Source: Micromonospora sp. WMMD961 (GTDB lineage: Bacteria > Actinomycetota > Actinomycetes > Mycobacteriales > Micromonosporaceae). From it: 64,000 nucleotides of DNA. A model generated the notes under the pieces. It worked only from the letters and a program-made list of their open reading frames with translations, searched no databases and was not told the DNA's origin. The position numbers and the translations under genes are program-made. Where the stretch lies: the NCBI RefSeq assembly GCF_029626145.1, contig NZ_JARUBJ010000002.1, positions 712,501 to 776,500 of the forward strand, in the 5' to 3' direction. Positions 6,516-14,649 of this stretch are shown here, one piece after another; position 1 is the first letter of the stretch, and every line of letters begins with the position of its first letter.

Positions 6516-8876
6516 ATGTCCGAGACCTTGGCCGCCGACGGCGGCGGGCTTTCCCTTACCGGAAGCAATGTCACCTACGTCGTCATCGCCGCGGCAATCG
6601 CGCTGGTGGCGCTCGCCTTCGCGGCCGCCCTCACCCGGACGGTGTTGGCTGCCGGCAAGGGCACCGCCACCATGCAGGAGATCTCGGGGGCGGTCCAGGA
6701 GGGCGCCTCGGCATACCTGCTCCGCCAGTTCCGTACGTTGGCGATCTTCGTGGTCGTCGCAGTGGTACTGCTCTTCCTGCTGCCGGTGCACGACACCGAC
6801 GGCAGCGAGCTGGCGGTGAAGATCGGCCGGTCGGCGTTCTTCGTGGTGGGCGCGCTGTTCAGCGCGTTCATCGGTGGTGCCGGCATGTGGTTGGCCACTC
6901 GCGCCAACCTGCGGGTGGCCGCCGCCGCGAGGGAGCGCGAAGGTGGCCGCGAGGCCGCCATGAGGATCGCGTTCCGCACCGGTGGTGTCGTCGGCTTCCT
7001 CACCGTCGGCCTCGGCCTCTTCGGTGCCGCGCTCGTCGTCCTCGTCTACCGGGGTGACGCGCCGACCGTGCTGGAGGGCTTCGGCTTCGGCGCCGCGCTG
7101 CTCGCGATGTTCATGCGGGTCGGCGGCGGTATCTTCACCAAGGCCGCCGACGTCGGCGCGGACCTGGTCGGCAAGGTCGAGCAGGGCATCCCGGAGGACG
7201 ACCCGCGCAACGCCGCCACCATCGCCGACAACGTCGGCGACAACGTCGGTGACTGCGCCGGCATGGCCGCCGACCTGTTCGAGTCGTACGCGGTGACGCT
7301 GGTCGCCGCGCTGATCCTCGGCCGTGCCGCATTCGGCGAGGAGGGCCTGGTCTTCCCGCTGATCATCTCCACCATCGGCGTGCTGATCGCGATCGTCGGC
7401 GTCTTCATCACCCGGCTGCGCGCGTCCGACCGCAGTGGTCTGACCGCCATCAACCGGGCGTTCTACCTCTCCGCGGTGCTCTCCGCGGTGCTGGTGGCGA
7501 TCGCCGCGTACGCGTACCTCCCGGCGACCTTCGGCGAGTTCGACAGCGGCCTGACCGACGCGCCCGGCAACCCACGGCTGGTGGCCATCGGCGCGGTCGT
7601 GATCGGCATCGTGCTGGCCGCCGCGATCCAGGCGCTGACCGGCTACTTCACCGAGACCAACCGGCGTCCCGTGCAGGACATCGGCAAGAGCTCGCAGACC
7701 GGTGCCGCCACCGTCATCCTGGCCGGCATCAGCATCGGCCTGGAATCGGCGGTCTACTCGGCGCTGCTCATCGGTGCCGGCGTCTTCGGCGCGTTCCTGC
7801 TCGGCGGCAGCTCCATCACGCTGTCGCTGTTCGCGGTGGCACTGGCCGGCACCGGCCTGCTCACCACGGTCGGCGTGATCGTCGCGATGGACACCTTCGG
7901 GCCGATCTCCGACAACGCCCAGGGCATCGCCGAGATGTCCGGCGACATCGACGAGCACGGCGCCCGCACGCTGACCGAGCTGGACGCGGTGGGCAACACC
8001 ACCAAGGCGATCACCAAGGGCATCGCGATCGCCACGGCGGTGCTCGCCGCGACCGCGCTGTTCGGCTCGTACACCGACACGCTCAGCAGCGCGTACGCGA
8101 CGGCTGGCGTGAACGACGTCGGCAACGAGATCCTCAACTCGCTGAACGTGGCGAACCCACGCAACCTGGTCGGCCTGATCATCGGGGCGGCGGTGGTCTT
8201 CCTCTTCTCCGGTCTGGCCATCAACGCGGTGTCCCGCTCGGCCGGCGCGGTGGTGATGGAGGTCCGCCGGCAGTTCCGTGAGCTGCCCGGCATCATGGAC
8301 CGCACCCAGCGCCCGGAGTACGGCAAGGTCGTCGACATCTGCACCCGGGACGCGCAGCGCGAGCTGATGACCCCCGGTCTGCTCGCCATCCTGGCGCCGA
8401 TCGCGGTCGGCTTCGGCCTCGGGCCGGGCGCGCTCGCGGCGTACCTGGCCGGTGCGATCGGTGCCGGCACCCTGATGGCGGTGTTCCTGTCCAACTCCGG
8501 TGGGGCCTGGGACAATGCCAAGAAGCTGGTCGAGGACGGCGCGTACGGCGGCAAGGGCTCCGAGGCGCACGCTGCCACGGTCATCGGCGACACCGTCGGC
8601 GACCCGTTCAAGGACACCGCCGGCCCGGCGATCAACCCGCTGATCAAGGTGATGAACCTGGTCTCGCTGCTGATCGCACCCGCAGTGGTGGCCTGGAGCG
8701 TCGGCGACGAGCGCAACGTCGGCCTGCGGGTCGGCATCGCGCTGGTCGCGACGCTGATCATCGTGGCGTCGGTGGTGTTCAGCAAGCGCAAGGGCATCGC
8801 GATGTCCGACTCCGATGCCGACGGCAACACCGGTGCCGGCAGCACCGACCACCGTCCGGAGACGGTCAACGCCTGA
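6516..8876 (+). CDS. hppA: K+-insensitive membrane-bound proton-pumping pyrophosphatase
   Basis: The 786-residue start at ATG 6516 is fixed by AGGAGGA 5 nt upstream. About sixteen membrane segments are visible. The pyrophosphate-binding loop DVGADLVGKVEQ begins at about residue 212, followed by DDPRNAATIADNVGDNVGDC and a second acidic cluster (GDTVGDPFKDTAGPA) near the C-terminus. These Asp-rich loops coordinate Mg-PPi. Lys497 in GNTTKAITKG is the residue that makes this subfamily independent of potassium; K+-dependent pumps have Ala there. The enzyme couples PPi hydrolysis to proton export. The hydrophilic C-terminus is short and acidic. A 17-bp-stem hairpin follows the gene. Confidence 0.95.
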   Translation: MSETLAADGGGLSLTGSNVTYVVIAAAIALVALAFAAALTRTVLAAGKGTATMQEISGAVQEGASAYLLRQFRTLAIFVVVAVVLLFLLPVHDTDGSELAVKIGRSAFFVVGALFSAFIGGAGMWLATRANLRVAAAAREREGGREAAMRIAFRTGGVVGFLTVGLGLFGAALVVLVYRGDAPTVLEGFGFGAALLAMFMRVGGGIFTKAADVGADLVGKVEQGIPEDDPRNAATIADNVGDNVGDCAGMAADLFESYAVTLVAALILGRAAFGEEGLVFPLIISTIGVLIAIVGVFITRLRASDRSGLTAINRAFYLSAVLSAVLVAIAAYAYLPATFGEFDSGLTDAPGNPRLVAIGAVVIGIVLAAAIQALTGYFTETNRRPVQDIGKSSQTGAATVILAGISIGLESAVYSALLIGAGVFGAFLLGGSSITLSLFAVALAGTGLLTTVGVIVAMDTFGPISDNAQGIAEMSGDIDEHGARTLTELDAVGNTTKAITKGIAIATAVLAATALFGSYTDTLSSAYATAGVNDVGNEILNSLNVANPRNLVGLIIGAAVVFLFSGLAINAVSRSAGAVVMEVRRQFRELPGIMDRTQRPEYGKVVDICTRDAQRELMTPGLLAILAPIAVGFGLGPGALAAYLAGAIGAGTLMAVFLSNSGGAWDNAKKLVEDGAYGGKGSEAHAATVIGDTVGDPFKDTAGPAINPLIKVMNLVSLLIAPAVVAWSVGDERNVGLRVGIALVATLIIVASVVFSKRKGIAMSDSDADGNTGAGSTDHRPETVNA

Positions 8877-8890
8877 CCTGTCGACGGGCA

Positions 8891-8929
8891 CCGGTCCCCG
8901 GTCGACGTACCGCGTCGACCGGGGACCGG
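8891..8929 (+). terminator. Strong hairpin after hppA
   Basis: CCGGTCCCCGGTCGACG at 8891-8907 pairs perfectly with 8913-8929, a 17-bp stem with a 5-nt loop, 15 nt after the hppA stop. No T-run follows, as is usual for terminators in high-GC actinobacteria. Confidence 0.75.
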
Positions 8930-8977
8930 CCGTCCGGCCCGGTGCCACACCTCGCCGAAGGCCGTACGCTGCAACGC

Positions 8978-9520
8978 ATGCGTACGTGCCGGGCGTCTGC
9001 CGCCGGAAAGTTCACGGTGGTCCTGGCCACGATCGTCGTCGTACTCGCCGGCTGCGGCGGTGGGCCCAGCCCACGGGCCTGGGCGGCCTCGGTCTGTGGC
9101 GCGCTCACCCCGTGGCGTTCCGAGATCAGCAAGTTGACCAGCAGCACTGACGAGCAGATGACCGCGCAGACCACGCCGGCGCAGGCCAAGGAGAACCTGG
9201 TGCGGCTCTTCGGTGGGGCCGAGAAGGCCAGCGAGACCGCCCGCCGCAAGGTGGAGCAGGCGGGTGTCCCGGAGACCGACAACGGGGAGGCCATCTCCGC
9301 CGGGTTCCGCAGCTCGCTGGGGAAGATGCGGGACGCCTACGGCCGCGCCCGGGAGACCATCGACGGGCTGGGCACCGGCGAGCCGACCGTCTTCTACGAC
9401 GGCGTGCGGGCCGCTGTGGACACCCTCAACAAGGAGTACGACGCCAGCGCGCTGGACACCAGCAAGCTCAACTCCGAGGAGTTGAAACAAGCCTTCGACG
9501 AGGTGCCGGAGTGTCGCTGA
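8978..9520 (+). CDS. Secreted lipoprotein, function unknown
   Basis: A 180-residue protein with a basic start (MRTCRASAAGKF), a hydrophobic core and the lipobox LAGC at about residues 23-26, so it should be lipidated and anchored outside the membrane. The mature part is helical and polar (QAKENLVRLFGGAEKASETA), suggesting a small helical bundle. A TACGCT box at 8965-8970, 7 nt before ATG, implies a leaderless transcript and supports this start over an upstream GTG. The next gene begins inside its last codons. No specific family is recognised. Confidence 0.75.
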   Translation: MRTCRASAAGKFTVVLATIVVVLAGCGGGPSPRAWAASVCGALTPWRSEISKLTSSTDEQMTAQTTPAQAKENLVRLFGGAEKASETARRKVEQAGVPETDNGEAISAGFRSSLGKMRDAYGRARETIDGLGTGEPTVFYDGVRAAVDTLNKEYDASALDTSKLNSEELKQAFDEVPECR

Positions 9521-10236
9521 GCGGGCTCGGTGACACCGGGAAGGCGCAGCCGCCCCCGGCCCTGTTCCCCGCGCCCGAGGCGGACCCGCCCGCAGCCGCG
9601 CGACGTCGCGGCGGCCCGCCCCGCAACGCTCCTCCTCCCCAGGGTGGCGACGCGGGTCGGCAACTGGTCTTCTTCGGCGCGGAGGCGGCCGAACCGACGG
9701 TGGCCGACCTCACCGGGCTGCTCGCCGGGCCGGGCGAGGTGGTCCGGATGGGTGGTACCGCCCGGCTCTCGGTGCAGGTGGACGCCGCGTGGCGGGTGCA
9801 CGTGCTGGTCGCCGAACTGGCGGCGCGGGGGTTGGCGGCGAGCTGGGAGCCGACCGAGGGCGAACGACACGCCGTCCGTACGTCGTACACCAGGGTCTTG
9901 AAGCCACTCGCTGTTGCCTGGCTGCACGGTTCGGCGAAGCGCCCGCCGGCGACCTTCCACCTGACCGGCCGGCGGTTGCGGCTGTGGCTCGCCGCCGCCG
10001 GTACGCCGGCGGCTCCCGACTGCTTTCTGTTGCGGCTGGGCGCCGACGAGCCGGAGTGCTGGGAGCCGATCGGCGTCGCGCTCGCCGCAGCAGGGCTGTC
10101 GGGGGAGCTGCTCGGCCCGGCCGAGGGCGGCCCCGCGTACCGGATCGCCGGCCGCCGCCGGTTGGCCCGGCTAGCCGAGCTGGTCGGCGCGCCGCCGCCC
10201 GCGACACCCCCCGACGCCTGGCCCACGCGCCCCTAA
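9511..10236 (+). CDS. Conserved-type hypothetical protein
   Basis: GTG 9511 overlaps the end of the lipoprotein gene by 10 bases. The 241-residue product opens with a Pro/Ala/Arg-rich disordered stretch of about 45 residues. A mixed alpha/beta domain follows, with GPGEVVRMGGTARLSVQVDA, a WRVHVLVAELAARGLAASWE segment, and a second half rich in Trp and Leu (KPLAVAWLHGSAKRPPATFH). There is no signal peptide or membrane segment. The repeated pairing of a beta hairpin with an Ala-rich helix suggests two similar subdomains, but no family is recognised. Confidence 0.6.
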   Translation: MSLSGLGDTGKAQPPPALFPAPEADPPAAARRRGGPPRNAPPPQGGDAGRQLVFFGAEAAEPTVADLTGLLAGPGEVVRMGGTARLSVQVDAAWRVHVLVAELAARGLAASWEPTEGERHAVRTSYTRVLKPLAVAWLHGSAKRPPATFHLTGRRLRLWLAAAGTPAAPDCFLLRLGADEPECWEPIGVALAAAGLSGELLGPAEGGPAYRIAGRRRLARLAELVGAPPPATPPDAWPTRP

Positions 10237-10260
10237 CCCCTCCGCACCACCCCTCAGCCC

Positions 10261-10334
10261 GTCGATCATGGAGGCGTGGTGGGGACCTACTGCTCCTTTG
10301 GGGCTAAAACACCCACCACAAGTCCATGATCGAC
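10261..10334. repeat. Intergenic palindrome, GATC-containing family, copy 1
   Basis: GTCGATCATGGA at 10261-10272 is the exact reverse complement of 10323-10334. An inner pair, GTGGTGGG at 10276-10283 and CCCACCAC at 10312-10319, extends the hairpin. It lies just after the stop of the 9511-10236 gene. The rest of the 10237-10636 gap holds only topA upstream sequence. Confidence 0.75.
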
Positions 10335-10636
10335 CAGGGTTCGGCGGCGGTGGCCGGGTGTCTGGTGTTGGACATCGGGTGGGGGAATCCGGGCGGGAAG
10401 GGGCGGGTTGGACGTCGGTCGTGGGGCCGGGATCGTCACGGTGACCCTCTCGAGGCCCTACCCACGGTGTACGGTGGCGCCGTCCGACAGTGCCGAAGCG
10501 GTTTACCGCCCCCGAAACCCGAAACGCGGGCGGCGCGTTACGTTGGACATCCGGACCGTCGGTGCGACGGCGGGTCGAGAGCGGTCACTGCCCGGGCGCC
10601 GGCAGGCCACGAGCAGGAGTGAGGTCGGGGAGAGAC

Positions 10637-13453
10637 GTGCCTAGCAATGCTGGAACCACCCGTCTGGTCATCGTCGAGTCACCGGCGAAGGCCAAGACGA
10701 TCTCGGGCTACCTTGGCCCGGGGTACGTCGTGGAGGCCAGCTTCGGTCACGTCCGCGACCTGCCGCGCAACGCCGCCGACGTGCCGGCCAAGTACAAGGG
10801 CGAGTCCTGGGCCCGGCTCGGGGTGGACGTGGACAACGGCTTCCACGCGCTCTACGTCGTCTCCGCCGACCGCAAGCAGCAGATCAGCAAGCTGGTGAAG
10901 CTGGCCAAGGAGGTCGACGAGATCTTCCTGGCGACGGATGAGGACCGCGAGGGCGAGGCGATCGCCTGGCACCTGGTGGAGACGCTCAAGCCCAAGGTCC
11001 CGGTCAAGCGGATGGTCTTCCACGAGATCACCAAGCCGGCGATCCAGGCGGCGGTGGCCAACCCCCGGGAGATCGACCGCGACCTGGTCGACGCCCAGGA
11101 GGCACGACGGATCCTCGACCGGCTCTACGGCTACGAGGTTTCGCCGGTGCTCTGGAAGAAGGTCATGCCGAAGCTCTCGGCCGGCCGGGTGCAGTCCGTG
11201 GCGACCCGCATCGTGGTCGAGCGGGAGCGGCAGCGGATGGCGTTCCGCACCGCCGAATACTGGGACATCCTGGCCACCCTTGCCGTGGCCGACGCCGGTG
11301 AGGGCCCGCGCGCCTTCAACGCCACACTGATCGCGTTGAACGGCGACCGGATCGCCACCGGTAAGGACTTCGAGCCGACGACGGGTCGCGTCCGGGCCGG
11401 TGCCGGAGTCGTCCACCTCGACGAGGGCGGCGCCCGTGGGCTGGCGGCCCGACTGGAGGGGCGGCCGTTCACCGTCACCCGGGTCGAGGAGAAGCCCTAC
11501 CGTCGCCGCCCGTACGCGCCGTTCATCACCTCCACCCTCCAGCAGGAGGCCGCCCGCAAGCTGCGCCTGTCGTCACAGCAGACGATGCGTACCGCCCAGC
11601 GGCTGTACGAGAACGGCTACATCACCTATATGCGTACCGACTCGGTGAACCTGTCGGAGACCGCCATCTCGGCGGCCCGCCGGCAGATCGTCGAGCTGTA
11701 CGGCGAGCGCAGCGTGCCGCCGGAGCCGCGTCGCTACACCGGCAAGGTGAAGAACGCGCAGGAGGCGCACGAGGCGATCCGCCCGGCGGGGGACAACTTC
11801 CGCACCCCGGGCGAGGTCGCCAAGGAGTTGTCGGCCGAGGAGTTCAAGCTCTACGAGCTGATCTGGCGGCGGACCATCGCCTCGCAGATGACCGACGCGG
11901 TCGGTTCCAGTGTCTCGGTGCGCATCCGGGCGGTCTCCACCTCGCAGGAGGAAGCCGACTTCGGGGCGACCGGTAAGACGATCACGGACCCGGGCTTCCT
12001 GCGCGCGTACGTCGAGTCCAGCGACGACGAGAACGCCGAGGCCGAGGACGCCGAGCGTCGCCTGCCCACCCTGGTCAAGGACCAGCCGCTGACCGCCGAC
12101 GAGCTGGCCGCGCAGGGTCACCACACCCAGCCGCCGTCGCGCTACACGGAAGCGTCGCTGGTCAAGGCCCTGGAGGAGTTGGGCATCGGCCGCCCGTCCA
12201 CCTACGCGTCGATCATGCAGACGATCCAGGACCGGGGGTACGTCACCAAGCGCGGTCAGGCGATGATCCCGACCTTCCTGGCCTTCGCGGTGATCGGGTT
12301 GATGGAGCGGCACTACCCCCGCCTCATCGACTACGACTTCACCGCCACGATGGAGAACGAGCTGGACGAGATCGCCGGCGGTGACCACGCCGCTGTCGAC
12401 TTCCTCACCGCGTTCTACTTCGGCAGCTCCAACGGTGCCGGTGACCAGGACATCGCCCGTTCCGGTGGGCTCAAGAAGCTGGTCACCGAGAACCTCAGCG
12501 ACATCGACGCCCGCAGCGTCAACTCCATCCCGCTCTTCACCGACGACGACGGCCGCGAGGTCGTCGTCCGGGTCGGCCGGTACGGGCCGTACCTGCAACG
12601 GGAGCTGCCCGGCGGCGAGCAGCCGGCACCCGCTGCCGAGGGCGAGGAGGGTGGCACCCAGGGCGACCGGGCGCCGATCCCCGAGGGCCTCGCCCCGGAC
12701 GAGCTGACCCCGGAAAAGGTGCACGAGCTGTTCCTCGGCGGCAGCGGCGAGCGCAAGCTCGGCGACGACCCGGCCACCGGCGAGCCGATCGTGCTCAAGT
12801 CCGGCCGGTTCGGCCCGTACGTCTCCAGCGGCGAGCGGAAGTCGTCGCTGCTGCGTACGCAGACACCTGACTCGCTGACCCTGGAGGAGGCGCTCAAGCT
12901 GCTCAGCCTTCCCCGGTTGATCGGTGTCGCCCCGGACGGCGTCGAGGTCTTCGCCAACAACGGTCGCTACGGCCCGTACGTCAAGCGGGGCGAGGAGTTC
13001 CGTTCGCTGGAGTCCGAGGACCAGATGTTCACCGTCGGCCTGGACGAGGCGCTGGCCCTGCTGGCCGCCCCGAAGACCCGTGGCCGGCGTGCCGCCGCGC
13101 CGCCGTTGCGTGAGATGGGTGTCGACCCGGCGACCGAGAAGCCGCTGGTGATCAAGGATGGTCGCTTTGGCCCGTACGTCACCGACGGGGAGTTCAACGC
13201 GTCGCTGCGGCGTGGGCAGACCCCGGAGGCGCTGACCATCGAGGAAGCCTCCGAGATGCTCGCCGAGAAGCGGGCCAAGGGTCCGGCGCCACGGAAGAAG
13301 GCGGCGGCGAAGAAGGCCCCGGCCAAGAAGGCCACCGCGGCGAAGAAGACGGCTGCGGCCACAAAGTCCACGGCCGCAGAGAAGACGACGACGGCCAAGG
13401 CGACGACGGCCAAGAAGGCCGCCCCCCGCAAGGCCGCGTCGAACACGGAGTAG
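10637..13453 (+). CDS. topA: DNA topoisomerase I (type IA)
   Basis: The start is GTG 10637, with GGGGAGAG as ribosome site; the frame is open further upstream, but the TOPRIM domain begins at once with RLVIVESPAKAKTISGYLGP. The product is 938 residues. Asp residues in ATDEDREGEAIAWHL complete the TOPRIM metal site. Tyr331 in GYITYMRTDSVN is the catalytic residue that forms the 5'-phosphotyrosine. Several C-terminal Topo_C repeats (SGRFGPYVSSGE, NGRYGPYVKRGE, DGRFGPYVTDGE) follow, and the protein ends in a Lys/Ala-rich tail of about 65 residues, as in other actinobacterial TopA proteins. It relaxes negative supercoils. Confidence 0.96.
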   Translation: MPSNAGTTRLVIVESPAKAKTISGYLGPGYVVEASFGHVRDLPRNAADVPAKYKGESWARLGVDVDNGFHALYVVSADRKQQISKLVKLAKEVDEIFLATDEDREGEAIAWHLVETLKPKVPVKRMVFHEITKPAIQAAVANPREIDRDLVDAQEARRILDRLYGYEVSPVLWKKVMPKLSAGRVQSVATRIVVERERQRMAFRTAEYWDILATLAVADAGEGPRAFNATLIALNGDRIATGKDFEPTTGRVRAGAGVVHLDEGGARGLAARLEGRPFTVTRVEEKPYRRRPYAPFITSTLQQEAARKLRLSSQQTMRTAQRLYENGYITYMRTDSVNLSETAISAARRQIVELYGERSVPPEPRRYTGKVKNAQEAHEAIRPAGDNFRTPGEVAKELSAEEFKLYELIWRRTIASQMTDAVGSSVSVRIRAVSTSQEEADFGATGKTITDPGFLRAYVESSDDENAEAEDAERRLPTLVKDQPLTADELAAQGHHTQPPSRYTEASLVKALEELGIGRPSTYASIMQTIQDRGYVTKRGQAMIPTFLAFAVIGLMERHYPRLIDYDFTATMENELDEIAGGDHAAVDFLTAFYFGSSNGAGDQDIARSGGLKKLVTENLSDIDARSVNSIPLFTDDDGREVVVRVGRYGPYLQRELPGGEQPAPAAEGEEGGTQGDRAPIPEGLAPDELTPEKVHELFLGGSGERKLGDDPATGEPIVLKSGRFGPYVSSGERKSSLLRTQTPDSLTLEEALKLLSLPRLIGVAPDGVEVFANNGRYGPYVKRGEEFRSLESEDQMFTVGLDEALALLAAPKTRGRRAAAPPLREMGVDPATEKPLVIKDGRFGPYVTDGEFNASLRRGQTPEALTIEEASEMLAEKRAKGPAPRKKAAAKKAPAKKATAAKKTAAATKSTAAEKTTTAKATTAKKAAPRKAASNTE

Positions 13454-13462
13454 CCCGACCCA

Positions 13463-13518
13463 ACGAGATCTTGGAAGGAATCCGCCCCTGGAGGGGCACT
13501 TTCCTTCCAAGATCTCGT
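13463..13518. repeat. Intergenic palindrome, GATC family, copy 2 (left twin)
   Basis: ACGAGATCTTGGAAGGAA at 13463-13480 pairs perfectly over 18 bp with 13501-13518, and CCCCT/AGGGG pair inside. It starts 10 nt after the topA stop and can act as its terminator. It is nearly identical to the copy at 14538-14587 on the other side of the next gene. Confidence 0.85.
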
Positions 13519-13571
13519 CGTTTGTCCACAGGGGCGGCCGGGCTGGGTGGTCGGGCGGAGACTTGACGGTT

Positions 13572-14537
13572 ATGAGTCTTCGGGGGACGTCGTCGACGGC
13601 CGCCTACGGTCGCCGGCTGCCGAGCGATGACGCGGACGAGCTGACCTGGCTGCTCTTCCACCAAGATGACGTGCTGAGCCTCGACCAGGCGCGGCGGCAC
13701 CTGTCAGCAAAGGCCATCCGACATCGCCTGGCGGCCGGGATGTGGCGACAGGTTCACCGGGCCGTGTTCGTCGCCCACAACGGGCCGGTCGGCCCCGACC
13801 AGTTCCGGTGGGCGGCCGTCCTCGCCGCAGGGCCGCAGGCGCTCCTCGGTGGCCTGACCGCAGCGCAGGCCGGAGGTCTACGGGGGTTCCCCGGTCGCCC
13901 GATCCACGTGCTGCTCCCCGCCTCCTGCCGGCGTGGCTCGATGCCGCCAGGTGTGTTGGTGCACCGGACCACGACATTGACAGATCGAGACGTGCTGGCC
14001 GTCGGGCAGCCTCGACGGACCATGCCGGCTCGTTCGATCGTGGACGCCGCCCAGTGGGCCGGCGATGACCAGCAGGCCCGGGCGGTCGTCGCCGCAGCAT
14101 TCCAGCAACGGCTCGTGGCCGCCGACGACCTGCACCGGATCGTCGAGGCGTTGCCCCGGGTCCGCCGTCGTCAACTGATCCTGGCCACGGCTGCGGACGC
14201 CGCCGGAGGTGCGCACTCCTTGGCGGAACTGGACTTCGCCGGCCTGGTCCGTCGCGCGGGCCTACCGGAGCCGGCGCGGCAGAAGATCCGTTACGACTCG
14301 ACCGGGCGACGGCGCTACCTGGACGCCTACTTCGAGCAGTGGAGAGTGCACGTCGAGATCGACGGCGGGCAGCACGTCGATCCGCGCGCATGGTGGGCGG
14401 ACATGCGTCGCCAGAACGATCTGTGGATGGTCGGCGACCGCATACTCCGGTTCCCGGCCTGGGTGATCCGCGCTCACCCGGACGAGGTTCTCCGTCAAAT
14501 CCTGGGGGCGCTGCGTGCGGCCGGATGGAGCGGCTGA
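13572..14537 (+). CDS. AbiEi-antitoxin-like HTH protein with DUF559 endonuclease-like domain
   Basis: A 321-residue protein starting at ATG 13572 (TTG 13563 is possible). The N-terminal ~80 residues (FHQDDVLSLDQARRHLSAKA then WRQVHRAVFVAH) resemble the winged-helix start of AbiEi-type antitoxins. The C-terminal ~75 residues match DUF559/Vsr-like PD-(D/E)xK nucleases: Asp251 in RYLDAYFEQWRV, then Glu262-x-Asp264 in VHVEIDGGQH, then RQNDLWMVGDRILRFPAW. No toxin gene such as abiEii is adjacent, so it is either an orphan or a stand-alone nuclease. Near-identical palindromes lie immediately on both sides of the gene. Confidence 0.7.
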   Translation: MSLRGTSSTAAYGRRLPSDDADELTWLLFHQDDVLSLDQARRHLSAKAIRHRLAAGMWRQVHRAVFVAHNGPVGPDQFRWAAVLAAGPQALLGGLTAAQAGGLRGFPGRPIHVLLPASCRRGSMPPGVLVHRTTTLTDRDVLAVGQPRRTMPARSIVDAAQWAGDDQQARAVVAAAFQQRLVAADDLHRIVEALPRVRRRQLILATAADAAGGAHSLAELDFAGLVRRAGLPEPARQKIRYDSTGRRRYLDAYFEQWRVHVEIDGGQHVDPRAWWADMRRQNDLWMVGDRILRFPAWVIRAHPDEVLRQILGALRAAGWSG

Positions 14538-14587
14538 AGATCTTGGAAGGAACCTGCCCCTGGAAGGGCCATTTCCTTCCAAGATCT
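14538..14587. repeat. Intergenic palindrome, GATC family, copy 3 (right twin)
   Basis: AGATCTTGGAAGGAA at 14538-14552 pairs with 14573-14587. It begins directly after the stop of the DUF559 gene and repeats copy 2 almost base for base, including the GCCCCTGG core. A GC-only, self-complementary stretch follows at 14590-14640, before the stop of the convergent oxidase gene. Confidence 0.85.
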
Positions 14588-14649
14588 CCAAGCCGGGCCG
14601 GCGGCCGGGCCGACGGCCCGGCCGGCGGGCCGGGCTTCGGGCCGGGGCT

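Noticed and set aside
6480..8948. Long minus-strand open frame (about 820 codons) opposite hppA
   Set aside because: Arg/Asp/Gly/His-rich low-complexity translation, and the plus strand has a complete, motif-rich pyrophosphatase. It is a GC-bias shadow.
11573..13510. Long minus-strand open frame opposite topA
   Set aside because: No motifs, composition typical of antisense GC-rich frames, and topA on the plus strand is unambiguous.
14578..14645. GC-only repeated stretch (CCGGGCCGGCGG and similar) as a possible RNA gene
   Set aside because: Low-complexity self-complementarity with no defined fold or promoter; more likely a terminator-type region next to the palindrome.
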